A DNA stretch of 64,000 bases, taken from positions 682,001 through 746,000 of the forward strand of contig NZ_LT635455.1 in assembly GCF_900119915.1 (NCBI RefSeq). The letters are read 5' to 3'. The notes under the pieces were generated by a model. It was not told the origin of the DNA and made no database searches. It saw nothing but the letters and a program-made list of their open reading frames with translations. The DNA is from Olsenella timonensis. Lineage in GTDB: Bacteria > Actinomycetota > Coriobacteriia > Coriobacteriales > Atopobiaceae. The position numbers and the translations under genes are program-made. Shown piece after piece: positions 1 through 10,100 of the stretch (within the stretch, counting starts at the first letter, position 1; every line of letters begins with the position of its first letter).

Positions 1-1
1 C

Positions 2-343
2 GACGTCCTTCTCGCCGTGGGAGGGGAGGCGGCCGCCGAGCTTTACCTCCGGATGCGCACGCGGCTCCTGCGCCCGCGGACGGTGGTGTCGTATGACCGC
101 CTCGCCTTCTCGTATGCGCCCGGCAACGTGCGCGTGACGATCGACACGCGCCTGCGCGCCGGAATGAGCGTGGGTGACTTCCTGCGCCCGGACGCGCTCA
201 TGCTGCCCGTGGACCCGGGCCTCGCTATCCTCGAGGTCAAGTGGGACCGCTTTCTCCCCGACGTCGTCGCCGCGGCCGTCCAGCTCTCGGGCCGTCGGCA
301 CGTCTCGCACTCCAAGTACGCCGCCTGCCGCCGCCACGAGTAG
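2..343 (+). CDS. VTC-domain (polyphosphate polymerase-like) protein, 5' end outside window
   Basis: The reading frame is open from base 2, so the gene begins upstream of the window and only about 113 C-terminal residues are visible. The segment TIDTRLR, followed by ILEVKWD and a C-terminal HSKYAACR stretch, resembles the C-terminal half of the VTC tunnel domain, in which alternating basic and acidic residues bind the phosphate chain and metal. Family knowledge: bacterial VTC-domain proteins are commonly encoded beside DUF4956 membrane proteins and CotH proteins, and that order is present here. The bacterial substrate is not firmly settled; polyphosphate synthesis is the analogy from yeast Vtc4. 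The 50-base gap to the next gene suggests a shared transcript. Confidence 0.75.
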   Translation, partial: DVLLAVGGEAAAELYLRMRTRLLRPRTVVSYDRLAFSYAPGNVRVTIDTRLRAGMSVGDFLRPDALMLPVDPGLAILEVKWDRFLPDVVAAAVQLSGRRHVSHSKYAACRRHE

Positions 344-393
344 CGCCGTGATGCGATCCCGACCCCTCCGTCCCGGAACCTGAAGGAGAGCCG

Positions 394-1065
394 ATGACCT
401 TCCAGGACATCTTCACCTCGTCGTTTCTCGAGCGCGTGGACGCCGTGCCGCTGCTCGACATGGCACTTGCCCTGGTCCTGGCGTGCCTGGTGGGGCTCTT
501 CGTCGTCTTTGTCTACCGACGCACCTACTCGGGGGTCATGTACTCGGCGAGCTTCGGCGCGACCCTCGTCGCCCTCACGCTCGTCACCACCCTCGTGATC
601 CTGGCGGTCTCGAGCAACGTGCTTCTGTCCCTGGGCATGGTGGGCGCCCTGTCCATCGTGCGCTTCCGCACGCCGGTCAAGGAGCCGCTCGACATCGTCT
701 TCCTCTTCTGGTGCATCGCCGCGGGCATCGTCCTTGCCGCCGGGCTCATCCCGCTCGCGCTCCTGGGCAGCGCCTTCATCGGGGCGGTGCTGCTGGCGTT
801 CTCGGCGCGGCGCAACGTGGACCGTCCGTACCTGCTTGTGATGCGCGCGGCGTCCGAGGAGGTGGCTCAGGCGGCGGAGTCTCTGGTGCGCGAGCGCGCC
901 CGGGCCGCCTCGCTCAAGAGCAAGACCGTGGAGCCCGACTGCATAGAGCTCGACTTCGAGGTGCGCCTGCGCGGTGAGGACTCCACGCTCGTCGGCGAGC
1001 TCGCTGCCAGCGAGGGCGTCTCCAACGTCGCGCTCGTCTCCTACAACGGCGACTACCTGGGCTAG
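394..1065 (+). CDS. DUF4956 domain membrane protein
   Basis: This is a 223-residue protein. A short amphipathic N-terminus is followed by about four hydrophobic segments (roughly residues 20-40, 50-72, 77-95 and 103-130), then a soluble C-terminal domain of about 90 residues. The core SLGMVGALSIVRFRTPVKEP is typical of DUF4956. The ATG is preceded by AAGGAG seven bases upstream. It lies between the VTC-domain gene and a CotH gene, only two bases before the latter. DUF4956 has no proven biochemical role; its constant pairing with VTC and CotH proteins suggests a membrane partner of an extracytoplasmic phosphorylation or polyphosphate system. Confidence 0.85.
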   Translation: MTFQDIFTSSFLERVDAVPLLDMALALVLACLVGLFVVFVYRRTYSGVMYSASFGATLVALTLVTTLVILAVSSNVLLSLGMVGALSIVRFRTPVKEPLDIVFLFWCIAAGIVLAAGLIPLALLGSAFIGAVLLAFSARRNVDRPYLLVMRAASEEVAQAAESLVRERARAASLKSKTVEPDCIELDFEVRLRGEDSTLVGELAASEGVSNVALVSYNGDYLG

Positions 1066-1067
1066 CC

Positions 1068-2471
1068 GTGCTCGCCCGCCGATGGTCAACGGTCGTCTGC
1101 GCCCTCGCGCTCGTCGCGGCGTTCCTCGTCGCGGGGGCCTTCTATGCCGCCGGCGCCGCGGGCCTCATAGCCGTCGAGAAGGACGAGCCCGCCTACCTCT
1201 CGTTCTTCTCGGACGACCGTGTGCACGAGCTCGAGATATCCGTCGAGGACTGGGACGCGTTTCTCGCAGTCGCGCCCGAGGAGCGCTACGTGCGCGCGGA
1301 CGTGACCCTCGACGGCCACACGGTTCGCGGCGTCGGGCTGCGGGCCAAGGGCAACAACTCCCGGCGGCTCGTGGAGCAGGCTGGTCACGTGCGCTACGGG
1401 CTCAAGATCGAGTTCGACCACTACGAGGAGGGGCTCAGCTACCTGGGGCTCGACAAGCTCTCCCTGGACGCGTCGTTTCAGGACAACAGCTACCTCAAGA
1501 CCTACGTGGCGCTTGACATGATGGCGTTCATGGGCGTGCCCACGCCCGAGGCGAGCTTCGTGCAGGTGAGCGTCAACGGCCAGGTATGGGGCCTGTACCT
1601 GGCGGTGGAGGATCCCGAGGACGCCTTCGCGGAGCGCCTGTTCGGCGACGGCCACGGCATGCTCTACAAGCCGGACTATCGCCGGCTCTCCGACGAGAAC
1701 GCCGACGTCGCCCTGCGCTACGTGGGCGAGGACCCAGCGTGCTACGACAACATCCTGCGCACGGCGCGCTTCGACCTCGCCGCCGGGGACGCCGAGGAGC
1801 TCATCGGTGCGCTGCGGACGCTCTCGAGCGGCGAGAATATCGACAAGGTCGTGGACGTGGACGAGGTCCTGCGCTACTTCGCCGTCCAGTCCTTCGTGGT
1901 CAACCTCGACAGCTATCTGGGGCGCACCGGTCACAACTACCTGCTCTACGTGGAGGAGGGGCGTCTCTCCATGCTGCCGTGGGACTACAACCTGGCCTTC
2001 GGGACCTACGCGCTCGGGCGGGAGGAGCTGCCCGACGACGCCACGACCCATGTCAACCAGCCGATAGACACCCCGGCGCCCGGCGAGGTCATGCTGGGCA
2101 GGCCCCTCTACCACAACCTGCTGCTCGTTGACGGCTACCACGCTCGCTACCGCGAGCTCCTGGTCGAGCTTGTGAGCGGCTACTTCGAGAGCGGTCGCTT
2201 TGAGGCGGAGCTTGCGCGCGTGGCGCGGATGATCTCGCCGTACGTGGCGGTCGACCCCACGGCCTTTGTGAGCCACGCGGAGTTTCTGGAGGGCGTGGGT
2301 GCGCTGCGGGAGTTCTGCCTGCTGCGTGCCGAGAGCGTGCGCGCGCAGCTGGAGGGGCGGATTCCTGCCACCATCGCCGGCCAGGAGGAGGACCCGACCG
2401 CGCGCGTGGACGCCTCGCACGTGGACCTGCGTGATCTGGGTAGCCTCGAGGACCTGTTCGGGGGCGGGTGA
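1068..2471 (+). CDS. CotH kinase family protein
   Basis: This 467-residue protein starts at a GTG two bases after the DUF4956 stop. Residues 8-30 form a signal peptide or membrane anchor, so the rest is probably extracytoplasmic. CotH hallmarks are visible in order: GVGLRAKGNNSR, a KIEFDHY segment, LDKLSLDASFQDNSYLK, WGLYLAVEDPED (family consensus YxxVExxD) and SMLPWDYNLAFG, where the WD of the DFG-like metal-binding site sits. CotH of Bacillus is an atypical protein kinase that phosphorylates spore coat proteins. This organism is not expected to sporulate, so a surface-protein substrate is inferred. The end is convergent with the HAD gene, 14 bases away. Confidence 0.85.
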   Translation: MLARRWSTVVCALALVAAFLVAGAFYAAGAAGLIAVEKDEPAYLSFFSDDRVHELEISVEDWDAFLAVAPEERYVRADVTLDGHTVRGVGLRAKGNNSRRLVEQAGHVRYGLKIEFDHYEEGLSYLGLDKLSLDASFQDNSYLKTYVALDMMAFMGVPTPEASFVQVSVNGQVWGLYLAVEDPEDAFAERLFGDGHGMLYKPDYRRLSDENADVALRYVGEDPACYDNILRTARFDLAAGDAEELIGALRTLSSGENIDKVVDVDEVLRYFAVQSFVVNLDSYLGRTGHNYLLYVEEGRLSMLPWDYNLAFGTYALGREELPDDATTHVNQPIDTPAPGEVMLGRPLYHNLLLVDGYHARYRELLVELVSGYFESGRFEAELARVARMISPYVAVDPTAFVSHAEFLEGVGALREFCLLRAESVRAQLEGRIPATIAGQEEDPTARVDASHVDLRDLGSLEDLFGGG

Positions 2472-2485
2472 GAGGCCGTCGCTCC

Positions 2486-3319
2486 CTATGCGCGACGCGC
2501 CGCCAGCACCGCGTCGATCACCTGCGCCACGCCGCGCTCGTTGTTGGAGGGGATCTGGAAGTCGGCGAAGCGCTCCATGCGCTCATCCGCGTTGGCGACG
2601 AGGTAGCCGTGGCCCACGGCCTCGAGCATCTCGGCGTCGTTGTCCGTGTCTCCGCACGCCACGACGTCCGCCACGGAGATCCCCAGGTGATCGCAGAGCC
2701 GCGTGATGCCCACGCCCTTGTCGATGCCCCGGTTCATGACGTCGAGCCAGTCGACGCCCGCGCAGGTCACCGAGAGCCGCTCGCCAAAGGCAGGCGCGAA
2801 GCGCCCCTCGTAGGCGGCCGCCGAGTTGTTCTCGGGGAAGTAGACCGTGAACTTGTTGGCCTCCTCGCGGGCGGACGTGATGTCGTCCACGTAGAGGATC
2901 TCGTGGTAGTACTCGCGCAGGGCGGCGTCGTGGGGACGTCCCCACGTGGGCACGACGGCGCGCTCGAGCCCGCAGATCACCGGCACCGCCTCCGGCGCCC
3001 GCTCCAGCGTGAAGGAGACGAGCTCCGCGAGCACCGCCTCGTCGAGCAGGTCCTTGAAGACGACCTCGCCACGACAGGTTACCGCGCCGCCGTTGTCGGA
3101 GACGAACGCCATGTGGTCGCACGACGCGCCGAAGAGGTCCTGCAGGGTGTAGAGCGGACGGCCGCTCGCGACGGCAAAGAGCACGCCGGCCTCCTCGAGG
3201 GCGAGGATGCGTCCGGGCATGTCCCCAGGTATCGACTTGTCGTCAGCGAGCAGCGTGAAGTCCATGTCGCTCGCCACCAGGCGAACGCTCGTGAGGTCGT
3301 CCTCGAGGTAGCTTCTCAT
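2486..3319 (-). CDS. Cof-type HAD superfamily hydrolase
   Basis: I place the start at the ATG at 3319, which has GGAGGG five bases upstream; an in-frame upstream extension to 3355 lacks this. The 277-residue protein shows HAD motif I (ASDMDFTLL, with nucleophile Asp and second Asp), a motif II region (VASGR), and motifs III/IV (GDTDNDAEMLEAVG). A C2-type cap lies between them, as in Cof/YbiV sugar-phosphate and pyridoxal-phosphate phosphatases. Substrate cannot be read from sequence. It is divergent from the TrpR-like gene; a TAGAAT hexamer on the minus strand near 3356-3361 could be its -10. Confidence 0.85.
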   Translation of the reverse strand: MRSYLEDDLTSVRLVASDMDFTLLADDKSIPGDMPGRILALEEAGVLFAVASGRPLYTLQDLFGASCDHMAFVSDNGGAVTCRGEVVFKDLLDEAVLAELVSFTLERAPEAVPVICGLERAVVPTWGRPHDAALREYYHEILYVDDITSAREEANKFTVYFPENNSAAAYEGRFAPAFGERLSVTCAGVDWLDVMNRGIDKGVGITRLCDHLGISVADVVACGDTDNDAEMLEAVGHGYLVANADERMERFADFQIPSNNERGVAQVIDAVLAARRA

Positions 3320-3430
3320 CGTCCCTCCGGTCTCGTGTGGTCGGTCAGCGCACAATTCTAGCGCGGCGTCTGGCGCGAAGGCGCTTTAATGCGCTAAAGT
3401 GGTGGGCCAGGGACCCGACGGGAGGTGGCC

Positions 3431-3733
3431 ATGACCCAGGCGAGCAACACGGACGAGGGCGGGACGGGACGTCTGCTCGAGGCGCTCTGCTCGCTCGGGA
3501 GTGCGGACGAGGCCCGGGCGTTTCTCTCCGACCTCTGCACCCCCCGTGAGATAGAGGACCTCTCCCAGCGCCTGGAGGTCGCCACCATGCTTGCGGGAGG
3601 CGCCTCCTACCTGGACGTCTCCCATGCGACCGGCGCCTCCTCGACCACGGTCTCCCGCGTCTCGAAGTGCCTCAACGGCGCCGCGGGCGGCTACCGGATG
3701 GTGCTCGAGCGCCTCGACGGCCCGCGCGGCTGA
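3431..3733 (+). CDS. YerC/YecD family TrpR-related protein
   Basis: This 100-residue DNA-binding protein is related to the Trp repressor. The visible signature is CTPREIEDLSQRLEVATML followed by a helix-turn-helix, SYLDVSHATGASSTTVSRVSK. The ATG at 3431 is chosen over the GTG at 3425 because GGGAGG sits five bases before the ATG. YerC-type proteins are short, predicted transcription factors whose ligand is generally unknown. The upstream region holds an imperfect dyad, GCGCTTTAATGCGCTAAAG, near 3380-3400 that could be its own operator. It is monocistronic by position. Confidence 0.85.
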   Translation: MTQASNTDEGGTGRLLEALCSLGSADEARAFLSDLCTPREIEDLSQRLEVATMLAGGASYLDVSHATGASSTTVSRVSKCLNGAAGGYRMVLERLDGPRG

Positions 3734-3780
3734 CGGCCGGCGCCTCTCGCCCCGGGCCGCGTGCCGGGCGTACGATTCAT

Positions 3781-3901
3781 CGAGTGTACGAAATGACTGC
3801 TCGTTCCGCCTGACTCGGGCTTGTCTTGCCAGCATAAGCCCAGGTTGCAGCCCCTCGCATGCGCCTAGACATGGCAGAATATAAATCTTTTCGTACACTC
3901 G
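3781..3901. repeat. Paired-arm inverted repeat element, copy 1
   Basis: Left arm CGAGTGTACGAAA (3781-3793) and its exact reverse complement (3889-3901) enclose 95 bases, total span 121. The interior carries its own dyad, GGGCTT (3817-3822) with AAGCCC (3836-3841), and an AT-rich ATATAAAT patch just before the right arm. The right flank continues as CTCGGCGAGAGGGGC, a variant of the dispersed GGCGAGAAGG motif. The element occupies most of the gap between the TrpR-like gene and addB, 110 bases before the addB ATG. The rest of that gap shows no gene. Confidence 0.85.
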
Positions 3902-4011
3902 ACGCATGCGCTCGGCGAGAGGGGCGCGGGCGCCGGGGCCTGCCGGCGTTTCTGTCCGGCGTCTGCGGTAGGGTAGGATGTGTCGAGAAGAACCTCACGT
4001 CGGGAGGCCCC

Positions 4012-7000
4012 ATGCCGCCGAGCACCCTCACAGCAACAGACGAGCAGCTCGCCTCGCCCGAGCTTCTTGCCCGGGTGCGCTCCGCACTGGCGTCGGCTGG
4101 GCGGGCGGTCGTGCTCGTGCCGAGCTTCGCCCAGGCGCTCGACGTCCAGCGCGCCCTGGCCGAGAGCGGCCTTGCGCTCGGGACGACCGTGAGCACGCCT
4201 GCCGCCTGGGCGACCGAGCGCTGGGAGGTCTGGGGGGACGGGAGGCGTCCCGTGGACGGCCTCTCGCGCGACCTGCTGGCGGGGCGCGTGCTCTCGCGCG
4301 CCTGCTGGTGCCCGGGGTCCGCGCTCTCCGACACGCCGGGGACCGCGGGGCTTCTCGCGGACCTCGCGCGCGTGGGCCTGCCGTGGCTCGCGGACGCCGG
4401 GGTCGACCCGGACGGCACGACCGAGGCAGAGCGCGCGTTGGTCGCGCTTGTCGCCGATCTGGGCGAGGAGCTGCGCGCGGCGGGCCTCGTCGAGCTCTGC
4501 GAGGTCATGGACGAGCTGCCGCGCGCCCTCGCCGAGGCGGGCGTGGAGGTCCCGCCCGTCACCTTTGCGGGCTTCCCCTGGCTGAGCCGCGCCGAGCGCG
4601 CGCTCGCGGAGGGTCTTGCCGAGACGTCGGACGTCGCCGTCGTCGCGCCCGGCGACGCGGGGCGCGACGGCGCCCGCGCCCCCGAGCTCGCCGACCTCCT
4701 CGGCGCGCTCTTCCGTCCCGGGGAGCTCCCGCTCGCGCCCACGGGGGCGGTGCGGGTGCTGCTGCCGGCCGGCCCCTCGGCCGAGCCGGAGCTCGTCAGC
4801 CGTACGGTGGAGGGCCTGGCCGGGGAGGGCTGCGCCGACGTCGTGGTGGTCTCGCCGGACGTGGGGCGTGCCTGGCGTGAGCTCGCGCCGCGTCTCGTCG
4901 CCCGGGGCGTCTCCGTGCGCGCGCAGGTCACGTGCCCCATGGCGGAGCTGGGGGCGGGCAGGGCCTTTCTCGGCTACGCGCGCAGCGTCGCCCGGCTCAG
5001 CGAGCTGGCCCGCACGTGGCCCGCGGCGACCCCGGTCCCGGACGCCCCGCGCTCCGGCACCGTGCGCGTGGAGCTGCGGGACATGTCCTGGTGGCCGCCC
5101 CGCGAGCTCTCCGACTTCCTGATCTCGGACATCTCGCACATGGACGCCGCCCGGGCGCGGCGCCTGGACGCCGAGTGGCGCGCGAACCGGCTGCTCGTGC
5201 CCCCCGTGCTCCTGGGACAGCTGCGCTCCGAGCGCGTGGTGTCCCCGGAGGTCGCCGCCGCGACGCGCGAGCTGCTGCGCGGGAGGCTGGGCTCCGCCGC
5301 CTCCAAGCTGCTCATGCCCTACATGCAGGGTGACGCCGCCGCCTCGCCCGCCGCGCGCGAGGCGGTGATGGCTCTGGGGGCGGTTCTCGACGTCGCTCGC
5401 TCGCTGAAGGAGCTCGGCGTCACGGCTGATCCCGAGCGGCCCGGCGCCGTGTCGCTCGCCGAGCTCGTGACGCTCGCGGAGGAGGCGCTCGCGCGGTCGA
5501 GCGTCGTCCTGCGCCCGGAGCGCGCGGCCGCGGGCGCCCGCGCCACGGTCCGCGTCCTCGACCCGCTCGCCGCGAGCCGCCTCGCCCCCGCCTCCGTCGA
5601 CGCCCTCCTCGTGCTGGGCCAGACCTCGGTCGAGGCCGCCGTCTCCGAGCGGGACGACGCGCGCTCCCACATCCTGCGCGCCTGGGGCGTCGAGGAGCCC
5701 CCGAGCGCCATGGAGTCCGAGCGCGCGCGCTTCTCCGCCGTCGTCCGAGCGCCCCGCCGCGCACTCGTGCTGGAGCGCACGCTCTTCGGCGCGGACGGGC
5801 GGGAGTGCTACCCCTCCGTCATGCTCTCCGAGGTCATGGCCTGCTACGGCCTGGGCGCGGAGGCCACGGCGGACGAGGTCGCCCGTGCCCTGGGCGAGGG
5901 GGCCGTGCTCACCCGATCCGAGGCCCTTCTCGCCGAGAACGCGGCGCCGACGGGTCGCGCCGCCCCCGTCGCGGGCGAAGAGGTCCCCTCGGCTGCGGGG
6001 CGCATCGACGCGCGGGAGCGCTCGCTCGTCTCGCCCCCGCCCGAGGGCATGGCGCCCGAGGCGACGCGGCCCCTGCTCTCCGCCTCGCAGATCGAGAGCT
6101 ACCTCGAGTGTCCGTACAAGTGGTTCAGCCTGCGGCGGCTGCGCCTTCGCGACGCCGACGCCGGTTTCACGGGCGCCGAGATGGGGACCTTCGCCCACCG
6201 CGTGCTGGAGGTGAGCCGCGCGGAGCTCGTCGCCCGCGCCCGGGAGCGGCTCGAGGGCGGCCGCGCGCTCGCCGACCTGCGCGCCGCGCACGAGGGCACG
6301 ATGCAGCGCGAGGACTACCGCGAGGAGGCGGCGCGCCTCGTCGCCCGCGCCCAGGCCGAGCCCATGGTGCGCCTGCCGGGCTCCTCCGTGTCGCGCGCGG
6401 GGGGAGGGGCGGACCCGTGTGAGGCGAGGGCGGTGCTCGAGGAGGAGTTCGACGCCCACCTCTCGCACCAGTACCAGCTTGTCGGCGGGCGCAGGCCCCT
6501 GCCCCAGGCGCTCGTGCCGCACCTCGCGGGCGAGCACGGCCAGCTCGAGGGGCTCCGCCGGGACCTGGGCACGCTGCTCGACTTCGAGGGCGGCCTGTTC
6601 GAGGGGTTCGAGCCCCGCTTCTTCGAGTGGGGCTTCGGCCGCGGAGGTGCGCCGAAGGTGGAGTATGCGGGCGTCCTGCTCACGGGCACGGTGGACCGCA
6701 TCGACGTGGACGCGCACGGCCAGGCGGTCGTGATCGACTACAAGCACAAGTCCGACGCGGGCTTCGCCAGGGAGTACGACGCGTTCGCGGCGGGGGTCGA
6801 GCCGGGGTCCTTCTCGCTGCCCCGGCGCGTGCAGTCGCTCATCTACGCGCAGGTCGTGCGCAGGGCCTTCCCGGACCTCACGGTTCGGGCGGCCCTGTAC
6901 CTGTGCACCAAGGGCGCGCACGCCCTCGCCGGGGCCGTGGACGAGAACCTCGCGGACGTCGTCTTCGGAGAGAGAGGCCTCTCGTCCAGGCGCCTTCCGT

Positions 7001-7197
7001 CCGTGGCGGTGCCGCGAGGGGAGTCCTTCGGGCTCGCGGGCGCCCGAGGCATGGAGGCCCTGCTCGACGCCAGCGAGGAGGCCATCGCGCAGCGGATGGG
7101 GCGCCTGATGGAGGGAGACATCGAGGCCAACCCGATCGACGCCGAGGCCTGCCAGTTCTGCCCGGTGCTCAACTGCGAGAGGAGGCTGCGGAAGTGA
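4012..7197 (+). CDS. addB: AddB-like subunit of helicase-nuclease
   Basis: The 1061-residue product is the B subunit of the AddAB enzyme, which processes double-strand breaks for recombination. The ATG at 4012 is preceded by CGGGAGG; the frame is open further upstream without a better signal. The N-terminal half is a degenerate UvrD-like region in which I see no Walker A motif, as in many actinobacterial AddB proteins. The C-terminal nuclease has VVIDYKHKSD (PD-(D/E)XK core) and four candidate iron-sulfur cysteines: one in SYLECPYKWF and three in CQFCPVLNC at the extreme C-terminus. The stop overlaps the addA start. A paired-arm repeat lies upstream. Confidence 0.85.
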   Translation: MPPSTLTATDEQLASPELLARVRSALASAGRAVVLVPSFAQALDVQRALAESGLALGTTVSTPAAWATERWEVWGDGRRPVDGLSRDLLAGRVLSRACWCPGSALSDTPGTAGLLADLARVGLPWLADAGVDPDGTTEAERALVALVADLGEELRAAGLVELCEVMDELPRALAEAGVEVPPVTFAGFPWLSRAERALAEGLAETSDVAVVAPGDAGRDGARAPELADLLGALFRPGELPLAPTGAVRVLLPAGPSAEPELVSRTVEGLAGEGCADVVVVSPDVGRAWRELAPRLVARGVSVRAQVTCPMAELGAGRAFLGYARSVARLSELARTWPAATPVPDAPRSGTVRVELRDMSWWPPRELSDFLISDISHMDAARARRLDAEWRANRLLVPPVLLGQLRSERVVSPEVAAATRELLRGRLGSAASKLLMPYMQGDAAASPAAREAVMALGAVLDVARSLKELGVTADPERPGAVSLAELVTLAEEALARSSVVLRPERAAAGARATVRVLDPLAASRLAPASVDALLVLGQTSVEAAVSERDDARSHILRAWGVEEPPSAMESERARFSAVVRAPRRALVLERTLFGADGRECYPSVMLSEVMACYGLGAEATADEVARALGEGAVLTRSEALLAENAAPTGRAAPVAGEEVPSAAGRIDARERSLVSPPPEGMAPEATRPLLSASQIESYLECPYKWFSLRRLRLRDADAGFTGAEMGTFAHRVLEVSRAELVARARERLEGGRALADLRAAHEGTMQREDYREEAARLVARAQAEPMVRLPGSSVSRAGGGADPCEARAVLEEEFDAHLSHQYQLVGGRRPLPQALVPHLAGEHGQLEGLRRDLGTLLDFEGGLFEGFEPRFFEWGFGRGGAPKVEYAGVLLTGTVDRIDVDAHGQAVVIDYKHKSDAGFAREYDAFAAGVEPGSFSLPRRVQSLIYAQVVRRAFPDLTVRAALYLCTKGAHALAGAVDENLADVVFGERGLSSRRLPSVAVPRGESFGLAGARGMEALLDASEEAIAQRMGRLMEGDIEANPIDAEACQFCPVLNCERRLRK

Positions 7198-10100
7198 GCG
7201 GAGCGCTTGACCTCTCCGGCCTGAACGACCGCCAGCGCGCCATCGCCACGACCCTCGACGCGCCCCTCTTCGTGGAGGCGGGGGCGGGGTCGGGCAAGAC
7301 CTTCACGCTGACCCAGCGCATCGCCTGGGCGCTCTCCCCGGGGTCCGGCGCGGACGGCGCCCCGTTCCTGGGCGGCCTCGACGAGGTCCTGGTCATCACC
7401 TTCACCGAGGCCGCCGCGCGCGAGATCAAGGAGCGGACGAGAAGGACCCTGCGCTCGGCGGGCCTCGCCGATCAGGCGCTCGCCGTCGACGACGCCTGGA
7501 TCTCTACCATTCACGGGATGTGCTCGCGCATCCTGCACCGACACGCGCTCGACCTGGGGCTCGACCCGTCGTTTGCGGTGGTGGCGGACTCGGAGCGGGC
7601 GGCCCTGTTCGACCGCGCCATGGACGAGACCATGCGCGCGGCGCGCTCCGACGACGCCTTTGCGCCGCTGCTCGCCGCCTATGGCCTGGGGACGAGGGCG
7701 AGGGGTGACTACACGGGCGTGATGGGGCTCGTGGAGACGCTGGTGGGCGCCGGCTCCTCGTGCGCGGGCGGCGTCGACTCGCTCTCGCCCGAGGCCGTGA
7801 GCCCCGACTCGCTGGACGAGGCGCTGGGCGCCCTCGCGATGCGCGTGGAGGAGCTCGGCGCCTGCCGCCTCACGCCCGCCGCGCGCAGCAGGGTCGAGCC
7901 CGCGCTCGAGGCGCTGCGCGGCCTCCTGCGCCGCCCGCGCCGCGAGCGCACGCCCGAAGCCGTCTGCGCGACGGTCGGAGGCCTGTCCCTGCCCGCGGCG
8001 AGCGGTGCCGTCAAGGACGCGGTCAGGGCCGCAAAGGCGGCCCGCGCCCTCGCGCTCGCGGAGGCGCGCTTCTGCGCGGCCGCCCCGCACGCGGGCGCGC
8101 TGCTCGAGCTCGCCCGCCGCGTCGAGCGTCGCTACCGCGAGGTCAAGGACGAGAGCCGCTGCCTGGACAACGACGACCTCGTGCGCGAGGCGCTCCTCGC
8201 CGTGCGCGACAACGCCGAGGTGCGACGCGACTACGCGGGGCGCTTCCGCCTCGTGATGGTCGACGAGTTCCAGGACACGGACGAGACGCAGCTCGAGCTC
8301 ATCGGGCTTCTCGCCGGGGAGGACGGGGCGCACCTGTGCACGGTCGGAGACGCCCAGCAGTCGATCTATCGCTTCCGCGGGGCGGACGTGGGGGTGTTCC
8401 GCTCCCACGGCGAGCGCCTCGCCGAGGCGGGGAGCGTCCGCCTGGACACGAACTACCGCAGCCACGCGGACGTGCTCGCCTGCGTCGAGCGGGCGTGCGG
8501 CGGAGGCCCTGCGGCCCCCGGCGTGCTCGAGGGCTTCATGCACCTCGACGCCTGTCCCACGCGCGACGACAAGTACCGCGCCCGCGACCTGCCGCGCATC
8601 GACATAGAGGTGTGCCTCGGGCGCGGGGTGGCGGGCCGCCCGAGCAAGCACCAGGTGGCGACGATGGCCGCCCAGGTGGCGGACGCCCTCGCGCGCTACC
8701 GCTCCCACGGGGAGCGCGCCGGTGACATGGCGCTGCTGCTGGGCGTGACGACCAACGCCGACCTCTACATCGACGCCATCCGGGCGCGCGGGATGGAGTG
8801 CGTGGTCACGGGCGGCTCGACCTTCACCGCCACGGACGAGGTCAAGGTCATGTGCGCGCTGCTGCACACCCTGGCGAACCCTGCGGACACGCAGTCCGGC
8901 CTCTTCCCGCTGCTGGCGAGCGAGATGTTCGGCCTCGACGCGAACGACTTCTGCGAGCTGGGGTCGCGCGCGCAGGACAAGCTCGACGCGCCCACAAAGC
9001 GCGGAATCGACCGCGGGCTGTCCACGATGGAGTTCTACGGCGGGCACGAGCCGTCGATGCGGCTCTCTCGCGCGCACGAGGTGCTCTCGCGCGCCCTCGA
9101 GCAGGTGCGCTGGCGCGGGGTGGCGGACGTGTGCGCGGACGCGGTCCGCGACTCCGGCTGGCTCGCGCGGCTCGAGGCCGGCGGCGCCGCCGGGCGCGCC
9201 CGGGCGGCCAACGTGCTCGCCGCCGTGCGCTACGTGCGCGACCTCACGGAGGGCCTGGGCCTCGGCGCCGCCCGCGCCGCGACGGAGTTCGACGCGTGGC
9301 TGCGCGTGGCGAAGGTGCCGCCGGCGTCGCTCGCCGGCGGCGACGGCTCCGCCGGGGACGGGACGGTGCGCGTCATGACGATCCACGCCTCCAAGGGCCT
9401 CGAGTTCGGGGTCTGCGCGGTTGCGGAGTGCTGGTCGCGCCCGCAGTCCGAGGCGGCCGTGGCGCTCGGCCCCCTGCGGGGAGGGGCCCGCTCCTTCGTG
9501 CTCCGCCCCCGCGACGACGACCGCAAGCTCGCCGGGCTTCTCGGCGAGATCGAGGGCGAGGAGCTCGAGCCGGGCGCGGGCGGCTGGGGGCGGATGCCGC
9601 TCGCGGCGCGCTACGCCGCCCTCCGCGCCGACGACGAGGCGGCGGACGCCCAGGAGCGCGCGCGTCTGCTCTACGTTGCCATGACGCGCGCCCGCGGGGC
9701 GCTCGTCCTGGGGGTCAGCGCGGCGAGCGGCAAGGAGGGCACGCCGTCGTCGGCGCTCGCCGCCGGGGCGCTCGCCGCCCTCCTCGGCGACGCCGGGGCC
9801 GTCGCGGCGGGGGAGACCTCGCCCGACTACGGCGGCGGCGAGCCCGCCCGCCTGCGCTGCGGCGAGGTGAGCGCGGAGGGCAGGGGGGCGGGCAGGACGG
9901 GCGAGGCGACCTCGGGCGGGACGCTCGAGGGCTTTGACGGGCCGCTCCCGGAGCGCGCCGCGGACGTGGTCCGCCTGGGCGCGCTGCCCGCCGGCGCTCC
10001 GGAGTCGGTCGCCGCCCCCGAGCCGTTTGCGCTCTACGAGATGTTCGCCCCCGCCGAGCCGCCCGAGGGCTCCTGGCGCGCCCGCGAGGGGGTCTTCAGC

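Noticed and set aside
3781-3901. Integron attC site for the paired-arm elements
   Set aside because: The arms lack the GTT-type core site and are perfect inverted copies; no integron integrase or cassette array is present.
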